64,000 bases of DNA, taken from Micropterus salmoides (taxonomy: Eukaryota; Chordata; Actinopteri; Centrarchiformes; Centrarchidae). The DNA lies in assembly GCF_014851395.1 (NCBI RefSeq), contig NW_024040485.1, positions 13,540,899 through 13,604,898 on the forward strand, read 5' to 3'. Each line of letters opens with the position of its first letter. The stretch's first letter is position 1. The position numbers were made by a program, and so were the translations under genes. Below, one piece after another: positions 35,535 to 46,009 of the stretch. The notes under the pieces are model-generated. The model did not search any database, was not told the DNA's origin, and saw only the letters and a program-made list of their open reading frames with translations.

Positions 35535-36087
35535 GATCTCTGGTTTATGGTATAAGGAGAAAATAATCCACTTTTAAAGGGGGAAATGGCAGTGGAAATC
35601 AATATAGACTCTCATGGACTCTATTTGAAAGCTGCAGCACGGTTAAGTGGCGCACCTTTACCAGTATAGCAATCTTGGCTCCATTGTTAACTTGTCTTAC
35701 AGACAAAGTTATAATACTTGTTGTTTAAATAAATGCCTTAAATGTTTATTCATCCTTGTGAAAGTAACGTTAGCAACAAAAACAATAGCTAGCTAGTCCT
35801 CTTCATAGCTCCTTAAGATGGCATCTGACAGCCCTCCTTCTTGTTGTGCATCACATGGTTATGTTGATGACCCTTGTAGCCTAAGTGTGGCAAGTCATGA
35901 GCCTATAAACAGACTGAAACTGATTACCCCAGACTTGTTGGGGAAAAAATCCATTACAACATTAATGTTTATGATCATTTCAGTGACTGTGAACACGTTG
36001 GATACCTCCCACTCTATTAATCCTACTCTTTCAAGTTCTTACTAAGTGGCATATACGTTAAGGTTGTATAAAGACAAAATAGCTCAC

Positions 36088-36235
36088 CTGTAATTTATCC
36101 AAGTACCGCCCTTGTAAACAAATTAGAGGGTGTTTTGCATTGAATCATTTTATCTGGTAGGTGAAGACTCTGTAGCAGCTTCCTGATTGCGACGCTACGG
36201 TATCTATAGCAACGGCATCCAGAGACAAGATCTCG
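36088..36235 (-). other. ccdc13: Likely ccdc13 first (5' UTR) exon
   Basis: On the - strand a donor TTACAG|gtgagc at 36088/36087 precedes the acceptor at 35540 just ahead of the ATG exon. The stretch upstream has an X-box and GC-richer sequence (TCTCGCGGGA at about 36231). The upstream limit is not known. A short upstream frame starting ATGATTCAATGC ends within this exon. Confidence 0.5.
36200..36213 (+). promoter_or_regulatory. RFX X-box at the ccdc13 promoter
   Basis: GTATCTATAGCAAC matches the 14-bp ciliary X-box consensus GTHNYYATRRNAAC at every position. It lies about 110-125 bp upstream of the presumed first-exon donor of ccdc13, a ciliary gene. RFX factors act through such sites close to transcription starts in either orientation. 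Binding is inferred. Confidence 0.65.
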
Positions 36236-36264
36236 CGGGACTACTAGTCTGTAACGTTATAGTC

Positions 36265-36659
36265 AGGGCTGGGCAATAAAACAAAAAAAGACAACCTAAT
36301 TATCGCAACATAATTTTCCTCAACAACAATACAACATATGTTCAATAAATGTTCAATAGGCTAAATGTTTGATTTAATTCATTTGAATCACAAACAAATT
36401 AGCACCTTTTTATATACAGTCTATGATTAGCACTTAAGATAAGTGAAGATTAAGCCCTTAAGATAAAATAAGATTAAGATATAACCTATTTATTTTGTTG
36501 AGGAAAAAGGACTGAAAAAAAGATTTAACCTAATTTTAGTCATGCATATTTGTTGAAACTTAAAAGAAATAATGATTTCAATGACAATCAATATCGAATG
36601 ATATATTTTTTTAAATTGTTGTGATGACATTTTTGGCTGTGGGCTTATTGCTCAGCCCT
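36265..36659. mobile_element. MITE with AGGGCTG-type terminal inverted repeats
   Basis: Left end AGGGCTGGGCAATAA; right end TTATTGCTCAGCCCT, its inverted match with one difference. About 395 bp of AT-rich, non-coding sequence, directly upstream of ccdc13. Confidence 0.65.
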
Positions 36660-36867
36660 AGTTCTAGTAAAATATTTTTCAAGTTGTCGATCTTTCACAC
36701 ATCTTTCAATTTTTCACATTTCAATTTCAAGTAAATTGAGGAAGAAGACCTGCAAGTGTTCTGTTTGTCAGTCGTTTTTTAATTTGGAGAGTAGTTTGGG
36801 GGAAGTAGGAGGCGGGAAATGAGGTGTAAAGTCAGCGACACTAACAGTTAACTTTAGGTTAACACTG

Positions 36868-37228
36868 GCTGTGTCCGAAATCACCCACTACTCACTATAT
36901 AGTGGACTATATAGTGAGCTTGCCATTTTGTAGTGCTGTCCGAATGTATAGTAAGAGTCATTATACCCTATATAGTCCACTCAATGTATCCCAGAATTCA
37001 TTTTGAAAAGTAGTTTACAACCGGTGGTCACTAACCAAGCCCTACATACCATGATGCATTGCGCTGATAGAAAAAAACTGATTGTCCGACGGCAATGAGG
37101 AAATTAACGACCGATCGGAGTAGTGTCCGAAAGTGTTGTTTTAATAATGCGAGTGAGCTCACTATATAGTGCTCTACATACCACTCCCTACATAGGGGCT
37201 AGGGAGTAGTGAATGAGTATATGTCTAT
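36868..37228. mobile_element. Palindromic MITE rich in CACTATATAGTG
   Basis: Begins GGCTGTGTCCGAAATCACCC and contains CACTATATAGTGGACTATAT. The right part carries GAGCTCACTATATAGTGC and GGGGCTAGGGAGTAGTGAAT, an imperfect inverted match of the left part. Non-coding. Confidence 0.55.
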
Positions 37229-37639
37229 GGGTTAACAGGTGCAAAACCTCTTGATTGATTAAAGAATTATTCTTTGCTAAACTATGCCAAATTAATAAGT
37301 GATGTCCAACTTTTACTATAGTGGTACGGTTGGTTTTGCTGTAGGCTAGCGCTATCAGTAGTTAGGAATATATTGACCTTGTTATTGACATTACGGTGCA
37401 AAAGGTGAGTTCAAACGTGCCACAAAAATCTTAGCAAAAGAGTTGCAGGTCACAGCAGATGTGAGGGAGAGAGATGCTTGCTGCAGGTCCCCGCTCAGAG
37501 GAGACTTGCCTCGTCTCTCAAGGGCAGCAAGAATCGTGGTCGAAAACCTCGAAAGACCTACAAGTAAAGTAGGCTATGTATAATATTAGCAGTAGGCCTA
37601 GTAGTATGTAAAACTAGAGTCAAGCCTTTATCATTGAGC

Positions 37640-38470
37640 AATATCCTACATGACCACAAGGGGGCAAGATCGCAGCTTTTTGCAAACTGCCAAAGGTAAA
37701 TAGCCTAGACTATGGGATATAATAGGTGGTAAATGCACAATAGCACATTCATTTTGTTTTGTGAGGTTGGAAAATACTGGCTAAAGATGCAAACATTGCC
37801 TGTTTAAACCATGTATGTTCTTAGTTTTAATTAACTCTTGAAACAGAAAAGAGGAATACTTCTTCTTATTTTCCTGGAAATGTAAATCCATATTTAAGTA
37901 GGCCTACCTCAGTCATCCCTTGATACATATCCATGTAATATTTGTGTAAACAATGCAAAGCTACAGAGTTAGCATTGTCAGCCTACGTGCACCCTCAGGT
38001 GTTAATTTGGTGGACTAAACAAGTAGGTACCTGACAAACATGCTCTCCACTTGAATTTTTGTGAGGTACACGGCATTACCTTGTACATGAAAGTTGCATA
38101 ATATTTACTGGATCTCAGGTAAAGACATTTTATTGTGAGTAAGAGTCTACTCATCATCACAGCAGTTCCCAAAGTCACAATGACACAGCATTTTAGGGCA
38201 TATTGCTGCCTTAAATTAGTGTGATGTATTTCTGTTTGAATTGGATCCTATGGTGGGGCAGTGCACAGGAAAGCATAACATTAAGATATCCACGAGGGCA
38301 ATCAGATTTTTTATTTGATGGGAGTGGTAGGGTAATTTTCAAAGATGTTTAATGGTTTTATTGGTTGGAATTTTTGGACAACAATTGGTTCACAATGAAG
38401 TGAGCACTAAACATGGTCTATTCTCAGGAAACTAAGTTCACTTTTGGCCTCAGGTGAGGATAACAAAGAT
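37640..38470. repeat. Diverged tandem duplication, copy 1
   Basis: Shares ordered blocks with 38495-39170 at an offset of about 705 bp: ACCTCAGTCATCCCTT, TGCATAATATTTACTGGATC, GGTGGGGCAGT, TTTGATGGGAGTGGTAGG and CACTTTTGGCCTCAGGTGAG. Small indels throughout show that it is old. No open frame is conserved. Confidence 0.75.
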
Positions 38471-38494
38471 GGTCATTCATCGTGGGGCAAGACA

Positions 38495-39170
38495 CACTAC
38501 ATAGCAGCTTTTGACAAAATGACAAAGGTTTAGGAGTAGATTAGGGGTATATAAACTCTTTAAACAGAAAAGTGAACTATTCTTCTCATTTAACAGGTTC
38601 TTATTTTACAAGTACCTCAGTCATCCCTTCATACACATCCATGTATAATTGTGTGTACAAAGTATGGGGAGTGATGGAAGCTACGGGGTCATTACTTACA
38701 TGCACCCTGAGGTGTTACTGTGTTGGACAAAACAAGTAGGTACTGGACATACACTCTACTTGCATTTTTGTGAGGTACAGAGTGTTACCTGGTACATGAC
38801 AGTTGCATAATATTTACTGGATCTCAGGTAAAGTCATTGTGCTCTTGAGTGATAGCCTACTCCTCATCACCACGCATTTACAAAGTCACAATGACACAGC
38901 ATGTTAGAGCATATTGCTGCCTTAAATTGGTGTGATGCAATTCAATTGAATTGGATCCTAGGGTGGGGCAGTACACAGGAAAGCATAAAGTTAAGATATG
39001 AGGGAAATCAGCGGTTTTATTTGATGGGAGTGGTAGGATAATTTTCAAAGATGTGTGATGGTTTTATTGGTTGGAATTTTTGGACTGGTTCACATGAAGT
39101 GAGCACTCAACATTGTCTCTTTTCAGGAAACTAAACAAGTTCACTTTTGGCCTCAGGTGAGGATACCAAC
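38495..39170. repeat. Diverged tandem duplication, copy 2
   Basis: Second copy of the ~0.7 kb unit. It runs at its right end (GGCCTCAGGTGAGGATACC) straight into sequence shared with the Penelope-like fragment at 8.5-9.0 kb, so the duplicated unit may be part of a longer retroelement. Confidence 0.75.
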
Positions 39171-39420
39171 ATAATCTTTCAGACTTAGCCTCGGGTGTCT
39201 CCACAGACCATAACGACTGTTGTTACAACAGTCAGGAACACTAACGAACCAGTAGTATTGATCCTCTTAACAACACCCCCACAGAGGCTAAAAGGTCTCC
39301 CTGCCTGTCATCCAGAAGTCTCTTGGATGAGAGATGAAACATCTTCAAGGATCTTCAACAAAGTCCAATTGCCCTTGATTTCAACCTTTCGTGGATTGTC
39401 CAATTACCATGAGATACAAC
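39160..39420 (+). mobile_element. Penelope-like element tail, degenerate
   Basis: Contains AACACTAACGAACCAG, CTTGGATGAGAGATGAAACA and CAAAGTCCAATTGCCCTTGA. These are mutated versions of blocks in the 8472-9006 insertion in the same relative order. No open frame. Confidence 0.5.
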
Positions 39421-39947
39421 AAGGTTTGACTTAACATACAAGAACATCATTTGTAAAAAGCTGCACATTTAATTAACAGTAAGCAAGGTAAACCTAACTA
39501 AAACGAGTGTAGTCTTCAATGAACCATACCATTATGTTGTAATGTTCACCTTTTGCTAGGTGTACATAGGCAACTGAGTGTGTGTTGGGATGTGTAACAA
39601 AAAAACTACAAAAGTGCAACTTGGGGAGGTTTCAAAATGTAGACAACTGATTTTTAGAATTACGAGACTGTAAATTTTTATTTCCAGAGAAAAAGCTAAA
39701 GACACAAACTTAACATTCTCAAAAATAACGTTCTGTATCAACACACAACATTAAACTCAACATTGTGAATAACTTAACAAGGCATCTATTATAATATGAT
39801 GTTTAATAGATTACTGTACAGTCTGATCGTGTACCTCAGTTTGTTTAGCTGATATATCTCATGAAGACTTGTGAAGCTGCTAAAATGAAACAATGGACTG
39901 CTATTTATCACAATATGATGATACAAATATGAATAGAAGACTTGGCA

Positions 39948-39953
39948 TTTATT
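39948..39953 (-). terminator. Possible higd1a polyadenylation signal
   Basis: AATAAA on the - strand about 610 nt after the higd1a stop. Chosen as the first clear canonical hexamer downstream; no transcript support. Confidence 0.35.
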
Positions 39954-40561
39954 AAATTTTAGTTATACAGAGTTTCATTGGTTTTTTGTTCTGTTTCCTA
40001 TTTCCATGTATTTACTTTTTTATACCTTTGTTTAGTAGGACAATCTGACACTGTAATGAGTCAAAAACTATTTGTGTCCTTGTTAAAATAATGTGAAAGC
40101 ATGGGCCTTTTCTGTAGGCCACATGTTGTCAAAGGTTTCCATAACATTGTATTGTTGCACTGCGATGCCCAAAAAAGTGGGCTTAGGTGCAGAATTTTTG
40201 ATTTGGCAAAAATCCCTACATCAGTACATCAAAGAACATAGCAACAAAACTCCATCAGTAATGTCACCTGTCCATACAGATATCAAACCAGCTGGGTTTC
40301 CAACTGCAAACAGTGTGCACACAGTGTGTAACCAGTGTTAGAACAGATCAGTACACCTTCTCAATACAGAAGTGATAGCTTGACCCTCACTTAGAGGACA
40401 GAAAGTATAATCAGTGAGTTATAACTATTTACATTGGAAGTGAGCTGCTGAAGGGATGTGTGCATACAAAAATGATGACACATCTGTAAAAATAAACTTT
40501 CTACACACCTTAATATGAGGTAATATTAAGGGACATACAATGTCAGTGTGAGAGTTGACGT

Positions 40562-41219
40562 TCACTTGTGTTCTGCTGCTTTCTGTTGTTCTCTGGGTTT
40601 TGCAATGTACTCTCTGTACATCGAATACAGGACCCCTAAAAACAAAGAATCAGAGGGATACGTTACACGATCACCCTTGCATCTACTGCAGCTCCAAGAT
40701 TCAGGTCTATACTTGTTAATGAGAAAATGTTTAGTCCAAACCAATTATGGTAACAAACTGAAACAGTGCAATCAAGATATAATAAGAAACGTGACACTTG
40801 TAGGCTACATACCAACAGTCATGGCTCCAACCACAAAGCCTTGGGCTGCTACACGCATGTGGATCAGGTGGACCGACATTTTTGTATCTCCCCGATTCTT
40901 CATTTTATACAGCCTGTACCCAACAATGGCAAAGAACCCAGCCATTCCTGGAGGAAGCAGAAAGACATCTCAGTGCACATAGATGACTAACAAAAACTTA
41001 AAGACAGCTGGTACAACAGAGGCTACTTTAAAACAAAACTGTCCTGTTTAAACATAAAAATGTTTTAATTTCTTGCAAGTTAATTCAAGTATTGTTTTGT
41101 TTTTCTTTCATGATGTAACCATTAGGGCACAAGATTTACTCACCAACTGGGACAAAGGGATTCTCCTTTGCTTTTCGCAGGAACTTGGACTCATTGTCAT
41201 CATAACTAACGTCAGACAT
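40562..41219 (-). CDS. higd1a: HIG1 domain family member 1A
   Basis: Small mitochondrial inner-membrane protein of the HIG1 family, hypoxia-inducible in mammals and associated with respiratory-chain complexes. Three coding exons on the - strand: 41219-41144, 40947-40813 and 40635-40562, phases 1/1, 285 nt, 94 aa. The N-terminus is MSDVSYDDNESKFLRKAKEN. The HIG_1_N domain has two hydrophobic segments, GMAGFFAIVGYRLY and AAQGFVVGAMTVGVLYSMY. They are joined by the family signature NRGDTKMSVHLIHMRVAAQG. The C-terminus is basic and ends QQKAAEHK. Length is close to human HIGD1A (93 aa). A -strand acceptor five bases upstream of the ATG shows a 5' UTR intron. It sits between ccdc13 and cyp8b1 as in human, which favours 1A over other HIGD1 paralogues. 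Confidence 0.95.
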
Positions 41220-41730
41220 CTTGACTAAAAAGAAACAAAGATAGGGAAAGTTAGCTATTACAGTCTATGGTATTATTTCAAAAAACATAGCATGCTAGCT
41301 CTTTCGGTGTGGGTGGGATCCATTTTAAATCCTCACTGTGAACCTCAATTACAGTTATGGACAAGCTTGAAGTCTAAGCCTACTAAATTAATGTTTAAAT
41401 TCGTACCTCAAACTGGAATATAACGTTAACTTGCTATTTGGAGCTAATGTTGATAACGTTAGCATTAACTGCTCTCAGAGGTGACACATGAAGGGCAGCG
41501 AAGACACATCCTATGGCCCAGATAAATAGAAGTTACATATCCTGGCACATTGTGAGACACGTCAACCACTGTGCAATGCTAAGTTATAATATTTTAAAGT
41601 GTCTTACATTTTGATCAAAGGCTATATAGCCTAACAAAAACACCAGAGTCAAATAAAACAATCGAGAGCGAGAATTTCAACAGCAAATAAAACCTCCATT
41701 ACGCCGCAGTAGGTTGAATCTGATTTTTAC

Positions 41731-41840
41731 CTGTTTTAAATGCGTGTGTCGCTATCTGAATATAAATAAAATATCCAGTGAAGTTACATGAGTCTTCAGA
41801 GGCTCAGTTTGCACGACTGTACCGGACTGTAGAGAGGAAG
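41731..41840 (-). other. higd1a: Likely higd1a 5' UTR exon and promoter region
   Basis: On the - strand AAACAG|gtaaaa at 41731/41730 is a plausible donor pairing with the acceptor just before the ATG exon. The sequence upstream (about 41820-41940) is less AT-rich, with TGACGTCGG at about 41884. The start site is not defined. Confidence 0.4.
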
Positions 41841-42013
41841 GAAGGACTCCGCTACATGATGTAACTACCATTATACGCAAGTCTGACGTCGGCAAGTTGT
41901 CAGGGGTTGTCGGAAGTCTGTGTTGCGTTCATGTCGAGGGGAGAATGTCTGAAAGCCAGAACCCTAAAAATATTTTTTGTGAATTTAACAGATCAATCCA
42001 ATATGGGGTATGT

Positions 42014-42018
42014 CATTG

Positions 42019-42055
<37 letters not shown>
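42014..42055. repeat. (TA)n microsatellite
   Basis: About 40 bp of uninterrupted TA dinucleotides upstream of higd1a. Confidence 0.95.
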
Positions 42056-42059
<4 letters not shown>

Positions 42060-42078
42060 CGAGAGCCGATACCGTTCA

Positions 42079-42115
42079 CTTAAAAGACCGGCACATCACT
42101 AGTGATGGAGGACCA
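42079..42115. mobile_element. hAT-like terminal fragment
   Basis: Reverse complement reads TAGTGATGTGCCGGTCTTTT, close to ends of fish hAT elements that begin TAGTGATGTGC. A similar end lies at 58418. The partner end was not found. Confidence 0.35.
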
Positions 42116-43027
42116 TGCAGTATTCATGTTGGCTAAACATTACATAACGTAACACAACCATTTAACAGAATAACAAAGGTTTGCTGTTATCATTGTGGCA
42201 GGATTATGTTTATTTATCCATAACTTTTGACCTTAACCAGGGCAATAGTTTGACGACCATAGTAAATCCGATGTGTATAGAACGCAGCATCCGTTGTACA
42301 ATCCTCTCACAAAATCAAAGACTGTGAATTTGAGATAGTACTGTCTGTCTAATAGGATGTTTGTTTCGCAGTTGGAAAAAAAAAACGTCTTTCACACTGT
42401 CAGCTGATTTTTCATGTCATGTAAAGTAAAAGTATCAAGTTGGTTTACGCTCTTGTATGATCCTTCCCACCGCTATCCTCTGCCTCAGTGTTTTAACATC
42501 TAACTGTAAAATGCGTCAGTATTCTAACCGGTCTTTAAACGAAGATGGAAGTAGATGGAAGTGAATACCCTTGCTTCACGTGTTGATCTCTGGAATGACG
42601 TAACAGTGGGCTGTCATGTCACGTCCACAGCCTCTGGTCACGGCTCTGGTCATGTCATGAGGGCTCGTGGCAAACTCCCAGGAAGTGCGCAGTGTTTTGA
42701 AGCCTATTTGACTAGTGGCCAAACCGTGGAATTGCAACTCCCGGGTCAATGAGGTGATGCCTGATGCACACTGTCCCGAAGAGACATTTCCCCATGAGTA
42801 AGTGGATAGGTTTTTTGAGCGTCACAACCCTCCAAAACGACTCGTTTGATTCAGAATTTCATCCATTTGGTCCGATAAGATTTGGAAACTCTAAAAGAGC
42901 TGCTTGAAGAGTTCTCTTTAATAAATCCATGGCTCGTGATCGCACTTTTTAAAAAAGGTTCTTTTAAATAGCCTACAGTTGGCTGCGGCCGATTCAGAAA
43001 AATGTAACACAAAACTATTCGGCCTAT

Positions 43028-43078
43028 ATACAATCCATCCATCCATCGTCAACCGCTTATCCTGCATACAGGGTCGCA
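43028..43078. repeat. ATCC-type dispersed repeat end
   Basis: Carries ATCCATCCATCCATCGTCAA and GCTTATCCTGCATACAGGG, the start of a repeat family also present at 44177, 50602 and 53527. Confidence 0.6.
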
Positions 43079-43557
43079 GGACTATTATATTACCTATTAT
43101 ATTATATTATATTATTATATTACTATTATAATACCTCTAATCATAATCAGAGTTTATGGCCAACTTTTGTATTTTGTATTTTTTATCATTATTGTAATAC
43201 TAATATTGTATTATAATGTAGAACTTTAACCAATGTGGCAGGCTAAAAACTAACTTAAAGATTTTATACAAATTGCTCATGAGGTTTAAAATTGCACCCC
43301 ATACAAGCAGCCTGCCACGTTTTTGTGACAGCTTCTGCATCGTGTTCAACCCTCTTGAGAATGGAAATCAAAAACAGCTTTGAAGCCCTAATGAGCCTGT
43401 GGCATTTCTTTTATGTAATTATAGACTATCAGTTCCCACTGATCATGCACCAGGCCTAGTACACTGTAGATTAAAGTAGAGTGCTGCAAACAGCCACCAC
43501 TGATCTTCCAGACAACCCACTAAGAATGTAATTGAATATGCAAGTAAAATTAATTTC

Positions 43558-44010
43558 CACTTGTTGTTTAGTGTTATGGTGCCATTCCTCATACTTTCTG
43601 CTGATCTGAACTGGAGAATATTGTGAATTATCGACTAATATATGAGTTCTAAGTTAGCTATTGACAATTTTTCTTTGCTTTTGCACAAACAAATTGTACT
43701 GAAATTTAGAGAACTGTTGTAAAGGAAACTGCCTTAGTCAAATGTAGTCATGAGGATATAAAGAAAATATCTCCACCCAGTGGTGAATTTTTGAATCTGT
43801 AGGGAGGTGAGATGGTAACTGTTCAGTTTACTGCAAATAAAAGGGGGGGGGGGGTAATCATTCATCAATACAACTTTTTCAAGCTAATTTATATTTGTAT
43901 ATGAATGCGTTTCATATGCTTCGAAAGATTATGTTCTCAACTGATCTTTATTAGAAACAGATGGTATGGTGGCAACCTCAGTGCTACCTCAGATTCATCA
44001 GTTTACCCCA
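43558..44010. repeat. Diverged local duplication, partner of 51350-52290
   Basis: Shares ordered blocks with the region near 51.35-52.29 kb: TTGTTTAGTGTTATGGTGCC, CACCCAGTGGTGAATTTTTG, GGTGAGATGGTAAC, ATTTGTATATGAATGCG and GCAACCTCAGTGCTACC. It lacks the fold-back element present in the other copy. Confidence 0.65.
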
Positions 44011-44176
44011 TCCAGGGATGGAAAAGGCAAAGATTCATCAAAATGTATCTTAAAATATGATTCTGAATACCCTCATTTTAAGTGTAGGCCTATCAAAATA
44101 AACTACAAAATACAGCAGCCACGCTATTTATTAAATAAACTACTTTATTTCTGTATTCTTCTTGACAGGTGCAATT

Positions 44177-44312
44177 CTATCCATCCATCCATACATCCAT
44201 CCATCGTCAACCCTGCGTACAGGGTCGCGGGGGGCTGGAGCCAATCCCAGCAGACATCGGGCCAAAGGCGGGGTACACCCTGGACAGGTCCCGGCCCTTC
44301 GCAGGCAATTCT
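44177..44312. repeat. ATCC-type dispersed repeat, longest copy
   Basis: (CCAT)n followed by CGTCAACCCTGCGTACAGGG, GGCTGGAGCCAATCCCAGCA and GCGGGGTACACCCTGGACAG. This is a widespread fish repeat, probably the 3' end of a non-LTR retroelement; class not certain. Confidence 0.6.
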
Positions 44313-46009
44313 ATCAATTCTATTTTTAACTCAGTACATATCTTGAATAAATAAAGCTTACAAATAGGTTGTAATGGTTTAGACACATAGACTGTAGTTT
44401 TACATTAACACCCTGCCTTTGACATATTTTTTTTGCATTCCAGCAGGTTATCGGTCCTCCCCAGAAAAACAGCCCAATTGGTCGTGTGTGCATCCCATTA
44501 TTGCGACCCATCTTGACATTTATTGTCGCAGCGACCTCTAGTGGCTGTACGATGGTAGCAAAGGAGTAAGTAGGACTTATTATATATCGCAAGAAAGTCT
44601 CAGTAAAGGCATTTTGAGGAGGGAAGCGACTGATCCTGCAAAACTGTCATGGTCGTCTCATGCAACTTTTTTCAGAGCATCGGCTCAAAACTGGATGTAT
44701 CAGGTAATGTTATGTATAGTTTTATCTTAGGCTAGGCTATCAAGAAAATCTAGTCGGAGTGCTTGTCTGCCTGTCTATTCACATCTTTCCTCACTTCCAT
44801 GTCTGAAAAGGCCTTTACTGTATGTTCAAACAGAATGCGAATCAAGCTTTTCGCACGACGGCATTACATACAAAGTCAATGCATGGACGTGAATTGGGTG
44901 TCACGAATTGGGTGAATACACGAAATTCGCGTGACTTACTTTCGTGATGCAAAAAATTTGCGTGTATCGCGGGGCTTTTCAGAGATGACCGGGCACAGCA
45001 GAGGGAGAAAGCCTCTGCTCACTGGCTGACAGTTACTGAGTGACAGGAAGCTCTGGAGGAGGGAGCCGGGGGCAGCACCAGAGCTTCTGGATAAATAAAC
45101 ACGCACCAGATTCTGCTCTGATAATGAGCTGTTTACTGACAGGAGGAGCTCTGAGGTAATTTTCTTTATTAAATAAACTTTTTAATTTTAATTTTGGGAA
45201 TTAAAAAGTCACTAGCATTTCTAAACCTGTCTACTACTTCCTATACATACAGAAACCGGACAAAACAGGAGATTTCTTGGTAAAGTAAGTGAGGAAGATG
45301 AACTACCTGGTAAATTATGAAAATATGCACCTGTTACTTGATTCCAGTTATCATTGTACTTTACTATGAAACAAGTTAGCATAGCATAGCTCTGATCTAT
45401 CTGAACGGTATTTAGAAAACAAGCATTATTAATTAATATTATTAAGTTCTTTGCTATCTTGTGGACAAACCTTACATTTTGATGCATTTATTGCAAATAA
45501 ATCACAACAAAATGTTTATTTTGGTTACATACCGCTGTAGTAAACCAGATTAGGGCAAATATTAGCGGGTTGTGTTTCTTACATTAGTCATGTAAGTAAA
45601 CACAAAGAGTCCAGCAGTTAAACTCGTGCGAGTAACGCAAAGTGAATATTTATTTTACGTTGTACGTGAGCACACCATAAGGACGCTGAAGGGGTGAATG
45701 GGTCAAACCAACCCATGACTTTCACGCAGGAGAATGGCATTATGTGAAACCAAGTAAACAGTGAGTTTTGATTTTTTATTTAAATAGCATTACTAACTTC
45801 CGTCACATTATGCTTATTTCTCAAGTTTTCAAAAGACGTTTTCCAGTTTCTTCCGGTTGTTGTTAGTGTCAGTGGGCACCCAGAACTCTGTGGGACTAAT
45901 GCTTCATATTTATATAAAAACCAAAACTAGACATTACTTGGAGAAAAGTTAGCAAGGAAGTTGAACTACCGGCTAAGTTAAGAATACATGTGTCTGTTAC
46001 TTGATCCCA

